A stretch of DNA of 64,000 nucleotides from Hygrophila difformis (GCA_030278955.1 JAOANR010000003.1:56227628-56291627); one strand, 5' to 3'; positions 1-12,325 are shown, numbered from the stretch's first letter. Numbers and translations are program-made. The notes: generated by a model from the letters alone, not told the origin.

Positions 1-3000
1 AAGAATAAGGATAAACTACTACCATGGTAGCCCAAGAAAGATACAAGAAGTTAATATGAATCGAATGTGCCATTAAGAAATTATACCTGCGACAAAAACA
101 TAACTAATTTCTATGAGAGATCAAAATCAATGCAAAGAAACACTTCAATATAGTCCATAACTAATTCCCATAGAAGATCAAAACATAACTGCTTCCTCCT
201 ATTCATTTATTTCCTCCTATTGACATTTTGATCCGTAATGGAAATTAGTTCTGTTTTGATCTTCTATTGACTGCTTCCACCTGTTTCTTCCAATTGACTT
301 CTTACAAATGCAGCTAAATGACAATTTACAAAGCACATTATTCGATCAAATGCTCTCAATCTGAAACCTACACCTCCCTGCCAGTGAAATGAAGGAATAC
401 AACCAGTTAATAGTTAGGCTTAAATGCAAGAATAAATATCATTCTAATCACAAAAAAAAAAGCTTCATATGGACAAGTTAATGATATAGAGACAGATGAT
501 TCATGAAGAAATTAAGTCATAAGCACACACCATTATGGACAATTTTATATCAAATTAAGTCATGTGCACACACAATTGAAGAATCCATTGAATTTCGCAA
601 CACATAGCACTTAGATGGATTCAAAATTTCAAAAGGATTCGAAATCTTAAATTTGAAACTCACAAACACGTTGCTAATATATAGATACCCTAGAATCTAT
701 AATGATTTCCAAGCTCAAGAGTTGAAATTTTTTTAGTAAAAGATGGAACGGGCAAGGGAATACGGAAGCAGGGATACACCAAAAGAAGTCTCTAATCAAC
801 TAATCCCCAAACCGAAAAACTAAACAAGTGACAGATTGGCAAAAACCACATACTATAAGAAAAATCTCCTACGCCCTATGTTTTGTGAGTTCGATCTCAT
901 CGTGACAGGGACGACCCGAACCAGTCTGGAGATCTGCGTCCCACATTTAAATCTGCTTTGGACGACCGGCGAGGGTGGAGCCCGGGACGGGCAAAAACGG
1001 CCACGATGGGGCAGCGACAAACAGAGGGATAAAAGTTCACAAATAAATCAGTGACCAAAGTTCAAATAAGCTTTACATGGAAAAACCGAACTGAAGATTC
1101 CCCTACCCCAACTGTGAAGAAATAATTCCACCGTCAATCTCCGAAATCAATAAATCCAGATTCAAATCTCCATAGCACATATCATTGAAGGAACAATCAT
1201 AATGAGAATAAAAACCCTAGACCTGCGACTCCAAAAGAAAACATTTGTTACCTTAATCGGATGCTTGTGAGACGACGAGTAGAATGGTGATTGTGGAGGA
1301 GAGCAAGGGCTGGTAGGCGAGGGTTGTACGCGCACGGTGTTGGGAGGCAACAGATGCGGGGAAGAGCGATTGCGCGATTGCAGAGGAGGGCAATGGCTGG
1401 TAGGCGAGGGATGCATCATTTCAACATCTTTCAATTAAGATTTCCTTCTTGCCTACAGTACAATCATTGAAGTGATTAAAAGTATGCTCAGATATAGATG
1501 CAATATCTAATTATGTTTAATATATTTTTCTAACATATGCATTCCCCAACGATGGAGTTTACTTATAAAAATAGTTTTCAAAGGCCATCCTTTAAACTTT
1601 AAATTTAAAATCTAAGGACCAGCATTACTAAAAACTATTTCTATAAGCAAACTCCATCTTATCAGGAATTGGACCAACAACATCCCATGCATAAACTCCA
1701 CATTTAAAATCTAACAATATCCAACGTTCAGAAAATACCACGTTGTCTAGTTTCACAAATGTGCATGCATATTCCCTGGGAAATGATGAAACCATCTCTT
1801 TTTTGAAGCAGCTTTCTTGAACCAGATTTCTTCTAGCAGCTGCTTCTTTCTTTGCGTTCCTGAATCCCATTCCACTCTCATACAGGCACAATAAACAAAA
1901 TTTGACTAAATAAAACTGATTAGGATTGCATATTCATAGTATGCCTTTTAAGGTTTCCAGTAGCAACATAGATTGACTAAGAAACAGAATTAGGCTAAGC
2001 AAGATCTTTCACACATAATAGCAAGGAGAGAAATATAGCAGAACAGTAAACAGCCAAAGATCTGTCTGAAAAAATTGTCTACCAAACACCACTTTCATCT
2101 TTGTCCTAGAGAAGTAACCACAAGTATAGTGATACTTCCACAAAATTCCAAAGAAATTATTTATGTGGGAATTTCTTGCCAAAAGAGTTTTAGAAAGTTT
2201 AGCCTGGTTTCAAACGCATGCACTACCAAAACCGCTTGAAGGGCCCTGGAAAGACATAGATTTCAGAAAATTAGTTGAAAGGAGAATGTCACTTGATCTT
2301 AGTGGTTTGGACACAAATGGCTTATATAAGAATATTTCATAAGTGGTAACGGTTTTTCCCATGCTTACGAGCCACTATCACTATAAACAAGAGACTAATA
2401 ATCAATTACATATATTAGTATTTCTATATAAGTTGTCATAAGATGTCGTATAAGAGGATATAATTGCCTGAGAAGTGCAGTAGTCAATTGAAGTTCGTTT
2501 AAGGTTGGGACAACATTTTCAATTTACAGAGAGGCCCACCTGATCACCAGACTCCTTCGATCACCAGACTCCTTCGCATAACAGGTAAGTCCACTTTTTT
2601 GTTCAGAAGCAGCTGGTACAGAGCCAGAAGATGCAGACACCTTCCCCGCAAGGAATCTGATCAGTTGATGTCATTCCTCTTGGATAGAGAAAGAAACTGC
2701 CTGACCAACACATACAATCCATCATTGGAAAATTGGGAGAAAGAGGTAAATCAAGGAATGTAATGAACTACATATCCAAGCTACCACACGATGGAAGCAC
2801 TAAAGATACTTTAACTAAACCAAGACCCCACAAAGCAAAGCAATGTATTTTGGTCCCCAAAAATCTATAAAAGAAACAATTTAAACCAGGTTAATGGAAC
2901 AAATCATGGAAGACTGAGTGCTTTAGCAATGCACTAAATATGACAATCAAGAAAATAGAGGAAACCACAACAACATATATTTGGCAAAATACCGTACTGT

Positions 3001-3707
3001 TTCTCACCCAAAAACTGCAAAATGCTAGAACGCAGCTTTATTGTATGTGTAGCATATACGCGTGATGCCACAGTGAAAATAGACGAAGAATATACAGGGA
3101 AAATTGGAGCAAAGAAATCATGAGATTGTACTAATTTCACAGGCGTGCAAATACACCTTCATTAATTAAAGAATCGTAGTACAAATAGTAGGCAGTAACA
3201 CACGTGCAAGCGGGCAAAAATGGAGAAAAAAGCAACAGCCAACAGATTGAACAATGAAATGGAAACAATTTAACAACAGATAATACGACAAGGAGACTGG
3301 AAAATCATAACCTGAGCCAGCGACCAAGTTGAATCACCGATGGCTAATACAATGCGAAACCTGCGTCCGACGGTAAGGGTTCGAGAGAGAGATGGCGGCG
3401 GCGCGTAAGAGAGATGTGGCCGAGAGCCTGTGGTGGAGGAATGGTAATGGGGAATTAGGGAATAGGAAATTAGGGGAATGCGAAAAAGGTATACATTTCG
3501 GGAAATTAGGGCAATAGGAAATCTGGAGAATGGGAATTTGTGACATTCGCGACTGGGGAAACTTGCGCACTGGGGAAGGGTCGCCGGGGGACGCGCGCCG
3601 TGCGGCGCCTTGAACCACGCAGAATCCGGGACCGGCGCGAGTGCGAGGTGGCTAACGATGTGCTGCTCCGGCAACGGAACCCGCACGATGGTGGGTTCGT
3701 CCTACGG
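1..3707. other. Gene-poor stretch, no recognised gene
   Basis: I recognise no protein family here on either strand. A minus-strand open stretch at about 1,628-1,880 (starting Met-Gly-Phe-Arg-Asn-Ala-Lys-Lys-Glu) and a splice-donor-like ATTAAG|GTAACA on the minus strand near 1,251 suggest exon remnants of an unidentified minus-strand gene. A 17 bp tandem duplication (GATCACCAGACTCCTTC) lies at 2,542-2,575. A related pair containing GGCTGGTAGGCGAGGG occurs near 1,308 and 1,390. From 3,440 to 3,540 the DNA is a degenerate GGGAATTAGGG-type purine-rich repeat. The other open frames are short and overlap one another on both strands. Confidence 0.45.
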
Positions 3708-3836
3708 CCACGACAGCGCAGGGCGGGCCGGGGAACGGCGGGCGGCCACGACAGCGCACGGGCGGGCCGGGGAACGGCGGGCGGCAACGACAGCGCACGG
3801 GCGGGCCGGGGAACGACAGCGCACGGACGGGCCGGG
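3708..3836. repeat. GC-rich minisatellite, ~37-39 bp unit
   Basis: Three full copies and one partial copy of a unit containing CGACAGCGCACGGGCGGGCC followed by GGGGAACGGCGGGCGG begin near 3,708, 3,746, 3,785 and 3,813. The unit has almost no stop codons in several frames. This explains the long overlapping open frames on both strands between 3,500 and 4,100, which I do not regard as genes. It is a sharp GC island in otherwise AT-rich DNA. Confidence 0.8.
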
Positions 3837-4124
3837 AGTAGGGTTACCGGCAGATCGCAACTCAGGTCTATGGCGGCGGCGCGAGCGGGGCAGTGGCAGA
3901 CCGGAGGCAGAACAGAACAAGGCAAAACACTGAGATGACGGATGGGGGGATGGCGGAAATGGTTTGGGCATGTGCGACAGTGGGAGAACGGAAAATAAGA
4001 GAATTGAACAGGGTCGCACAACCGGGTCGGGCTACACGGATCCACTACTGTTATACTGTAGATGAGATTTACTGTAGAAGCTACAGTACTGTAGCATTCT
4101 TGCAAAGCATTTATAAATATTAGA

Positions 4125-4219
4125 TATATATATATATTCTAAAGATTTGATGAAGGTGGGCTTAATATATATACTCTAATTCTAATTAGTTTAAATCCAT
4201 CGGTGTGTGTATATATATA
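4125..4219 (+). repeat. Partial AT-rich satellite unit left of the Helitron
   Basis: The stretch reads TATATATATATATTCTAAAG, then GATTTGATGAAGGTGGGCTT, and ends in GGTGTGTGTATATATATA. The same order of landmarks is found in the satellite units at 15,367-16,320 (ATTCAAAAGATTTGACGAAG, GTAGGCTTAATATATATTCT, CGGTGTGTATATATA). It is a diverged and shortened unit of that satellite, so the DNA between the two belongs to an insertion. Confidence 0.75.
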
Positions 4220-4309
4220 TCTATCTACTATTATAAGAGGAGAACTTAATCTCCATTTGATTCTCAGCCCTTGGATTCACACTCTGATTTAAATCTTGAC
4301 CGTTGGATT

Positions 4310-4487
4310 GAGCTGCTGTGTTGCTGGGATAGATTCACGTGGCTACTTCTTCTCTTGCCACCTATCTTCCACTCAGCTGTCTTCTTCTCATTGTCTTCGA
4401 GCTGCTGTGTTGCTGGGATAGATTCACGTGGCTACTTCTTCTCTTGCCACCTATCTTCCACTCAGCTGTCTTCTTCTCATTGTCTTC
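4310..4487 (+). repeat. Perfect 89 bp tandem duplication near the Helitron 5' end
   Basis: Two copies of an 89 bp unit starting GAGCTGCTGTGTTGCTGGGA lie head to tail (4,310-4,398 and 4,399-4,487). By eye they are identical, so the duplication is recent. It creates hydrophobic open frames on the plus strand (about 4,271-4,848) that I do not regard as a gene. Confidence 0.9.
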
Positions 4488-5062
4488 GAGGCTTGGGACG
4501 GTTGCCTCCGATTCGTATTCTTCGATCGGTTCTATAACAAATAGGATCAAGGAATTTGCCCGATGCGCCTTTTCCGCCGTTGTCGGGAACATTTTCTCCG
4601 CGATTTTCACCTTTTGCTTTGCTATGGGTCAGTGGATTCCTTTTCTTTTCCATTTTGTTTTTGAATTTCTTGGGTTTTTCTTTATTTACACTTCTGGATT
4701 TGAAAGATTATTCCTTTTATTTATTTGTTTTCTTAATTTTGAGGCCATGTGCTTCGTTTTCTTCCCCATTTTACATTTTTATGACGATTGTTTTCATAAT
4801 ATCTGGCATTATTTGACTTATTGCATGTTCTTTGGGATTTCTCAATGAATGTTGATTAATATCTGTGGTGCACAAATTGGGCATTTAGGTTGCTGTTTGT
4901 TTGAAAACTAGATTAGATGTAATATTTTCAGACATCCATTATTTGGGGATTTGTTGTATTGTGAAGAATTTCTTGTGTGAATGGTTGAATTATTGAGAAA
5001 TTAGGGTTCCCAATGTGGGTTCTTGGATTCCTCAAACTAGATAGCCAAGAAAGATTTGGGAA

Positions 5063-5479
5063 ATGAGCGAGTTGTCTGTTGTCTTGAATCCATCTGGCTC
5101 TGCAGTTGGTACTTTACTGGGAGCAATGACCGGTGCACTGATTTGGCCAAGAGACGGAAGGTGGGTTTATTAGAGGGGCTTCGGTAGGGGCATTTTCGGG
5201 GGCTGTTTTCTCGATCGAGGTCTTTGAGTCGTCTCTGCTTTTGTGGCAATCCGACGAGTCTGGATTGGGGTGTCTTCTCTATCTGGTGAGCAATGAGCAT
5301 TTTCCTTTGAAACAATGCAGAATTGGATGATTGATTTGCAGTCCCCTGTGTTTTTCAGTGTTATATTGTGTTATGACTATTTCGGATTTTAACAGATTGA
5401 TGTCATAGCAAGCCTTCTAAGTGGTAGACTCGTACATGAACGAATTGGTCCGGCTATGCTTAGTGCAGTGCAGAGTCAG
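5063..5479 (+). pseudogene. Captured fragment of a NIP1-like RING-H2 membrane protein gene
   Basis: Two exon pieces are recognisable. The first (5,063-5,285) encodes a glycine-rich membrane-region sequence with GAMTGAL, GFIRGASVGAFSGAVFS and WQSDESGLGCLLYL, then a GTGAGC donor. The second (5,396-5,479, after TTTTAACAG) encodes IDVIASLLSGRLVHERIGPA and ends in a GTATGC donor. This is the conserved N-terminal part of NEP1-interacting-protein-like RING-H2 E3 ligases, which bind the plastid RNA polymerase NEP in thylakoids. The RING domain is absent. One extra T near 5,141-5,146 breaks the frame in the first exon. It is a captured, non-functional piece. Confidence 0.8.
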
Positions 5480-7151
5480 GTATGCACTGGTTCCTTTTTG
5501 CAGGGTGAGGATTGAATTCATGTTATTGGTTCCCACGTCCAGGTTCCTACCCGCTGCAGGTAATTTAGGTGGAATCCGTTGCCATTATTTCTTTTTCCAA
5601 TTGCTTTATGGGAAAAATAGCCCTCTCCTCTATCATCGCCCCTTGCCTGCGCGAACCACTGCCCCGCTACCATCGTTAAATTCTTCTTTTTTTTCTCTTC
5701 TTCGCTCTATAGTTCCCCAAATTTCCGTTCATCAGAAATTGCTTCTCTACTCCGTGTCCCCGTCAATCTCTTTCGTACTAACCAGGTAAGCCCTCGAGTT
5801 TATTTCTGAAAACAGGGTTTTCTTTTTCTTTTCGTTTCTTTCTTTTTTCTTCTGGGAAACAAATTCTTTTATTGGAGTGATTTGGGATATGGATATTTTG
5901 GTGGGGTTTCTTGACGTGGGGAAGGGTTGGTGTATTGATTTCCTTGTAATATTCTTTTATTATACGGCGCACAGCTTTGCGTCGCGGTGGCCCGCGGCTG
6001 GCTGCTGCTGGTGGTGTCTGGAAAGTGTCGGGGTGGTGGGCAGCGGTGATCGTGTAAAGATTGATAGATTTTAAGCTAATATACGGATAGGTGCCAAATT
6101 AACATTTTGTAAAATATTTACGTGGATGTGTAGGGACCGTGTATAAATTCAATGAAGTTTAAACAGTAGGATTGTTGCAGGCTTTATGTATCCCTCTTTA
6201 GACTAGGATTGTTCATATGACAGTGTTTAAATATTGTTGCAAGCTTTATTGTGCATGCTAAGGTGCTTGCGAAAAGTAGGATTGTTGCAATTTAAACCCT
6301 ACATTGAATTTAAAGAGTAGGATTGTTCATTTGTTCATTTGTTAAATGATGATATCAATCCAGAAGCAGAGTAAGCTGTCGTTTGATTCATTTCTGACTT
6401 ATGCCGTGTTGATGCCTTCTCTAGACAATCCAGCAAGCTATAACCTTGTTAAAATTTTGTGGCTTCACAGTTGGATAAAAACTAACCACATCTTAGTTAT
6501 AACCTTCATGGTTTATCTAACTTAAGTTTTGAAGAGGCAATGGTATTTGCCACTTTGTCCATTGACCTCATTCTGATGTTTTATGCAAACATGAGTTTTG
6601 AAGTTTTGTACAGGAAATTGACTTATTTCAGGTGGTTGAGGCAGCACGGGTATCTCGAATACAACATCTGGAGAACAGATTAATGGAATTAGAACCACGT
6701 GTGAGTATGGGAACATAGTGAGTGTATGTTCTGATGTGTTTTCTCTTTTGTCATAGGCCAAGCTTCTGGGTTGGTGTATGAGGTCTTCCTACTTGTTTGT
6801 GTTTGCTAATTCATGAAAAGATTTAGACCATGAGGTTATGTTGCCTGCTTTCATATCCCTTTTGCATGTTCTGTACAAACACTCCCTTTTATGAGTTGGT
6901 TAGACAGGCACCATATATGCTGTTATTTAAATTAACACCCAAGTCATTTCTTACTTTTAGTTTTTAGTTTATAATAATAGCATAAGGTGGAATTTTTGTA
7001 TTTTCTATTTATTTATGCAGTCTCTGTTTAAGTGTTTATGCTTTAGATTGTTAAATGATATATACAATTTTTTAGGACATAAATTTGCACCCAACTGTGC
7101 TGCACCCAACCGTGAAACCAATAGGATCCTTATGGTCTTTTTATTCTCCAG

Positions 7152-7401
7152 GTACGTTTATGACTGGTAGTGAGCTTAATGATGAGTTCTTCGTTGATGG
7201 ACAAGGAAGAAACATGACAAAAAACCAACTGATCTGACGGGATACAGGTATTGCGTTTAGTGCAGTTTGAACAAAACTATCTGGTCCTACTTTTTAATTG
7301 TCGTTGTATCTTTAGTAGTTTCTCATCTGTTGTCAGGTGGAATATCAAATGGAGAAATTATCAACATGAGAATAGCTTTCAAGCCAACTTCTACGATTTC
7401 G
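7152..7401 (+). pseudogene. Captured fragment of chorismate synthase
   Basis: Two adjacent exons survive. Exon 7,152-7,247 contains GTFMTGSELNDEFF, then a decayed form of the T-N-R-S-G-G-I-Q signature in which the Arg codon has become a stop and a Gly codon has become Asp. Exon 7,337-7,401 encodes GGISNGEIINMRIAFKPTST. Both exons keep AG/GT borders. Chorismate synthase makes chorismate in plastids, the last step of the shikimate pathway, and these motifs lie in its C-terminal half. An inserted base shifts the frame within the first exon. Under 100 codons of the roughly 400-residue enzyme are present, so this is a captured remnant. Confidence 0.85.
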
Positions 7402-8203
7402 GTATGTTCTTACAAATCTGTTTGAGGAAATTATCAACTGATCTTTATGGTTTGTATGCCTGCTCAATTCTTACAAATCAGTTTGGATATGGGGTATGGG
7501 ATCAAACATTCTCATTATTAATTTTTAGGCATTGATTTCCTGTTCTTTAATTTGTTTCGCTTTAGTTTTTGCATTATTTTGTTGTTTACTTTTCAGGGGT
7601 TTTTGATTGTGTAATGCTAAAAGTGATTTGAAAGCAAGGCTCCTAGGCTTGGAGTGGTGTACCAGATTTGATTACTTGGTACTGTTCAAGGTTTGTAGTT
7701 CGATTCATCTTTCTTAGATTTGGTTAGATTAAGTTCTTTTTCTTTAAGAGAATGGTTCTTGTGGAGAATCTATACTGTATTTGTCATTAGGCAGGACAGA
7801 TGCACTGTTAGTTCCATCACCAGCAAAATCATTTGTCTTCCTGGCAACCTTCACATGAGATTCAAAAATTCATTAATGCAATAGCTTGCATGAAATCAAT
7901 GATCTACCAAATTACAGTTTGAACGTGTTGAAATGCAAGTATAGTTTGAGACTCTTTCATTGGCAGAAAGCTATTTTAAGAACCAGGGGTTTGGGTTGTG
8001 TCGTTCGAGGAAGGTGTGTTTTCTGTTCGACTGGGGACGTTGCATTTGATAGATTTGAACGAGGATGAACCCCGGATATTTCAAATTCCCATAGTTTAGC
8101 TCATGAATTTTTAGATTCTTCATCGTTTATGTTATAGTATTTTTACTAAGTATTAAGGTTTTGCATTCGTCCTTAATTGGTTTAGTATGATGTTTTCCTG
8201 CAG

Positions 8204-8297
8204 TGGCAAATTCGCTATTCGTTTGAGTCCACTGCTGGTGTTGGTTTTTCGTATTCAAACACTGTCTATTTGTATACTGTAGGTGACAAAAAAACAG
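8204..8297 (+). pseudogene. Captured exon of a serine carboxypeptidase-like gene
   Basis: A single exon bordered by CCTGCAG and CAG|GTATT encodes the block ESTAGVGFSYSNT, then YTVGDKKT. This matches the ESPAGVGFSYSN...GD region of plant serine carboxypeptidases (peptidase S10), which lies before the catalytic Ser. An extra T near 8,222 puts the two halves of the exon in different frames. The catalytic Ser, Asp and His segments are absent. Confidence 0.8.
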
Positions 8298-9619
8298 GTA
8301 TTGGTGTTTGTGATCGTTATTCAGTTTATAGTTTGTGTGTTATAAAGTTGGGAACTTTTACGCTGTAAACAGTTTTATGTTATAGCCCTTCTGTTTTGAA
8401 TGTTTTAACTGAAGATGTATATGCCTTTTTGGTGAGTTGGTTTGTGAGGTTTCCTTAGTACAAATATAGAAACTTTTACATTGCTGGATAATGTTACAAA
8501 GATGTATATTCTTTTAGTTTTGCAGAGGATTAAGGAGTAAATATTTGTTCTTGTATCTAGGGTAATCTCATTTTTGAATTGTAATACAACCCCACCTGAG
8601 GCCCTATTGTGTGTCTGTGTATATTGCTTCTTCTATTTATTTCCTTTTTATGCTAACCATTTGCAGTAACTCTTTTTCATTTTTTTTATTAGGCAATAAC
8701 ATTGATTGGAGAGGATGAAAGAATAAAATGTACTGGAAAGGGAACCTACCCAGGTTTGTCGTTCTATGTAAAACACGTAGCAGTGAAATCTCATTATTTT
8801 GCCTGCTAACAATTTGCCTGGTGATCTGGGCAATATTTATTTTCATAAGTTATGCTTGCTTTTTTTCCATTATTTTTCCATTCACCAATGAATAGTTCAC
8901 TGTTATGCTTTGGTCGCTGAATCCTTGTCTCATAGGTGACTTCGGGCATGAGTCCAACATTCAACCTCTATGGCTATACTTTGATTGGTAAATTCCTTCG
9001 TTGCTGTAATATCTTGTATTCTAGGCACTTAATAATTTGTCCCCTTTTTGGTGGTTAAGTTTTATTATCTTGTCTTGTATTATAAAAAATGCAGTTATGC
9101 ATCATCTTACACTACAACAGTACTTGCTGAGTGGAAGTCACCTGTCTACGATAACACAAAAGGGATAATATTGGTTTCAGCTACTACACGCCGAAATTCA
9201 CCTTCTGTAGGAACTCTGGTCTGATTACATAAATTTTTTTTTTCATGCTATAAATTTGGTTAAGTTTCTTTGTAGAGATATTTTGAGGATGGGATATTGA
9301 GCCAGACAGTAGTATTTAATGCCTGAATATTAGTGAATGGGTAAATAAGGTTTTGTCTAACTATGAATGTGGCGTTCGAAATGGCGATGGTCAACTTCTG
9401 TGTTTTTTGTTTGGTCGGGCCATTCTTTGCGGTTCCTTTTTCGTATGCAATTTTTATTTTGTTCGGATTCGTGTACTGGCATTCTATGTGAGGAATTTAC
9501 TCATTTCGGTCTGTGGATTGACTTCTTTGATGATTCATTACTGTTTCATGTTTGTAATTCAATTAGCGTTCTCTTATGGTAAGAACACGGGAGCTTATCA
9601 AGGTGGGTGTTGTATTCGC

Positions 9620-10377
9620 TGACAGAAGAACACGGAAGCTTATATTTTCAATTAAACCCAAAGAGGAGGAAGAACTGGTTGAAAAGAAAAGAAGCCTTAT
9701 GGTAAGAAGTCTGTCTTTCATTCGTCTGATTAGTTGTAGATAACTGACTCCTTACAAAATGTACAAAATGGAAATTGTCATGGTTGAATTTCTGGTTATT
9801 CAACCTTGTCTGGCAAACCGATACATGATTGCTTATTCAAGTATTAGAGGCTTACCTGGAATTAGAAAGTCCTGACCACATAATCTGCTTTATTGTTAAT
9901 AGCTTGAAAATCGCATTGCTGTAAACCTCATTAATGTAATTCAATAGAACTTTTCATATTTTACTTTGCGTGACCTGATATATTTTGGTTCTGACTTGGA
10001 ATGTTGTGTAAATTGAAAATGCCCCAACTGTAGATTACCATTTACCACCAAAAGAATTCCAAAGTTAAAAGTCAAAATATATGAAATCACCTAAAATTCA
10101 AAATATATGAAATCAATAATATTCTCCTGCGTAACCTGGGAAATAATAATCCCTCACCAGCCACATTTTTGGTGAATCCAAAAGCAAGAAATTTTTATGA
10201 TAAGCTGTAATTGTAAGTGTGGCATTTTTCAAAAGTGTGTTAAATTTTGTGAAGTCTACAATATTCGTTACCCTTTTTACAGTTGGATATATCCTGTGTT
10301 TGCAGGCACAGATGCAAATTGGAGATGTTGTCAAGTGCTGCGTAAAAAAAATTACATACTTTGGTGTCTTTGTTGAG
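9620..10377 (+). pseudogene. Captured fragment of an S1-domain RNA-binding protein gene
   Basis: The first piece, ending at the 9,701 donor, encodes KPKEEEELVEKKRSLM. The second exon (10,306-10,377, after TTTGCAG) encodes MQIGDVVKCCVKKITYFGVF with VEV before a GTAAAC donor. The GDVVKCxVKKIxxFGVFVEV block is the start of an S1 RNA-binding fold. Together with the preceding basic helix it resembles the plant plastid S1 proteins of the At1g71720 (PDE338) type. The rest of the domain is missing. Attribution to the S1 fold is firm; attribution to that gene is from memory. Confidence 0.7.
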
Positions 10378-10569
10378 GTAAACAAAAAGTTCTACTATGG
10401 TCGCTGGCCCTTTCCGAGGCTTGCTGATCTTTGTAATATTGCCAAGAATGCCATTTGGTTTCCACGTATTATTACTAATGAGGTGGCTAGAAAATATTTT
10501 GAGATGAATGGAATATTTGGATATGGAGTTTTGAATCACTGATGTCTTTCTCCTTGTTCACTGTTACAG

Positions 10570-10898
10570 GAGCTTTTTTATTTTATTGCAAGGTCATTGA
10601 AGCCCTTTATTGAGAGGGAAGAAAATTCTTCTGAGACTTCATATCAGGAAAGAAGGGAACTTGGCTTCACCTTTTCTTTTCCTGTGAAACAGACATCTTC
10701 ACTTTCAGGGTATCTAATCAACTGGACAAAAGGATTTTCTGTTGATGATTTGGTTAGTGGTGGATTATGCTTGTTCTTGTAGGTCTTAATGCATGCGGTG
10801 GGTAGCTGTTAGTTTATGGCCAATACAGAGCAAGACTTATGTAGTGATACACTTTCTGCAGGTCGGAAGGGATGTCTCTGAGTCATTTATTTATGAAT
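10570..10898 (+). pseudogene. Captured fragment of a hexokinase or hexokinase-like gene
   Basis: Exon 10,570-10,752 follows CTGTTACAG and encodes [19 protein letters not shown], then [18 protein letters not shown] and [14 protein letters not shown] short second exon at 10,862-10,898 encodes VGRDVSES. The FTFSFPVxQ and WTKGF motifs belong to the sugar-binding N-terminal half of plant hexokinases, which phosphorylate glucose and include the sugar-sensing HXK1 group. The ATP-binding C-terminal half is absent, so no enzyme could be made. The exon itself is open. Confidence 0.85.
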
Positions 10899-11088
10899 GT
10901 GAGTCCATTTCCTTTCTTTCGATTTCTTCCCCATTAACACATAATTGGTGCCTGAACTTATCTTCAGGAGTACTTGCACAGAGATGATTTATCATTTATC
11001 TTTTCGCTTAAGGTGATTGCTCAATTTTTATTTTATTTTTATCTCTTATCATTACTTGTTATTTGCTTTTGACTTTGCTTGACTACAG

Positions 11089-11815
11089 GCAGCTGACAAT
11101 ACTCCACTATATGGTGTTTGCTTGCATGTACAAGAGGTAGTTCAGAAACCACCTGGGGTTGCATCTCTTTCTTAGTTTCAGTCCAGAAACAGTAGGTTTT
11201 TGGTTTCTGCACCTCGTTGTTATTGTATCTTAACAAGAATGCCTTTCTTTGAGTTACACTATGAGATGTTGGCTAGGTAAGTACTAATTTCATTGAAATC
11301 TTCTTTGTCATGATTTCACACGTCTATCTGGAATTCCTCTAATGTAAGAGAACAATTTTTTTGTGATTTTCATTTATTGTGAAGCAGCATCATTGCCCAA
11401 GATCTCTTAACCGCATCAATAAGTCTGTTACAAATATGTCTCTCAATGATAAGTCTCATTCGAGATGTCTTTCAAAGCACCAAATAAATGAAAACATTGC
11501 TGGTCGTGATGCTGAAAGTGCCACAGATTGGATATCTTCTGCATTTCTGTTGATAGTGCTGGACCACTTGCTACTGCAGCCGCAGCAGATATTATATCGT
11601 GTGAGGAAACATTGAAAGTACATTCTCCCGGGAGTGCTGCCAGTGCCACTCAAGAATTGGACAAGGATGGTAACAAGAATATGTCTACTGTTAATGACAA
11701 TACTTTTGAGAACCCTGAAAGCCAATCCATCAGTGACCAGACTTCAGATGCTAGCCCTTATGCATGCTGTAAGAACCAATCATCAGCATGTCGAGGATTT
11801 GAGTCATTATTTTGG
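11089..11815 (+). pseudogene. Captured fragment of a DENN/AEX-3 domain protein gene
   Basis: Exon 11,089-11,276 encodes AADNTPLYGVCLHVQEVVQK, a stop codon (TAG near 11,175), then FLVSAPRCYCILTRMPFFEL and HYEML before a GTAAGT donor. Exon 11,388-11,815 encodes the following SIIAQDLLNRINKSV region and a diverged low-complexity stretch (with SAASATQELDKDG). The NTPLYGVCLHVQE and PRCYCILTRMPFF blocks are characteristic of the plant DENN domain proteins, a family of Rab guanine-nucleotide exchange factors. The internal stop and a later frame change make it non-functional. Confidence 0.8.
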
Positions 11816-12325
11816 TGAGTGGAATAGTTTTAATCATCTCAAATTGTTCCTTTTTTATCCATGCAGCTGTAATCTTCTGATTTTTATATTTATTTTTTCC
11901 CTGCTACTTAGGAGTTAGTTCTTTCTACCAAAAATTACATGAATATTTTAAATTCTTTAAGGGTAATGTAAATTTATGCCTCTCTTGTCTTAGTTGACTT
12001 TATGTATCATGGCAACTCTTCATGTAGGAGCCACATTTTGTTTGATTTGGTATTTGAACTTTGTCACATATTCTTTTTAATACAGTGTCAAATGAAACCA
12101 TCAATTTACAGTATTATTCAATCTTAGACCACCGTTGTGGGGTTATGTATACTAAGATTCATGATTGTAATTCAATGCTTCTTGTCTTGCTGTATGTGTG
12201 GTTCATATTACTGAGATATTTTCCGATTGGTGGATCTCATATTCTCATGTTCATCTGTTGTCTAACTTATTATTCTCTCTTTCTTTTCCAGATTATCTGA
12301 TAATGCATATACTCTTGTCGTATAG

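Larger units (their letters stand above)
5500..9600 (+). other. Helitron interior: unassigned exon-like pieces between captured fragments
   Basis: Besides the chorismate synthase and carboxypeptidase pieces, several short segments have a pyrimidine-rich AG on the left and GT on the right. They lie near 6,634-6,700, 7,076-7,150, 7,640-7,690, 8,693-8,754, 8,937-8,990 and 9,095-9,206. The stretch near 5,600-5,785 is TC-rich and ends in a GTAAGC donor, like a captured 5' untranslated exon. I could not assign any of these to a family. The piece at 8,693 (AITLIGEDERIKCTGKG) faintly recalls pectinesterase but not convincingly. Confidence 0.4.

Noticed and set aside
3506..4105. Overlapping open frames of about 75-200 codons on both strands around 3.3-4.1 kb
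   Set aside because: They arise from the GC-rich minisatellite and its flanks, which have few stop codons in any frame. The translations are Arg/Pro/Ala-rich on both strands and contain no domain.
4271..4848. Hydrophobic plus-strand open frames at the Helitron left end
   Set aside because: They run through the 89 bp tandem duplication and T-rich DNA. The repeated peptide merely reflects the duplication and no family is recognisable.
8693..9206. Captured pectinesterase in the Helitron
   Set aside because: Only a weak resemblance (ITLIGED-type) in one short exon-like piece; the neighbouring pieces do not match that family.
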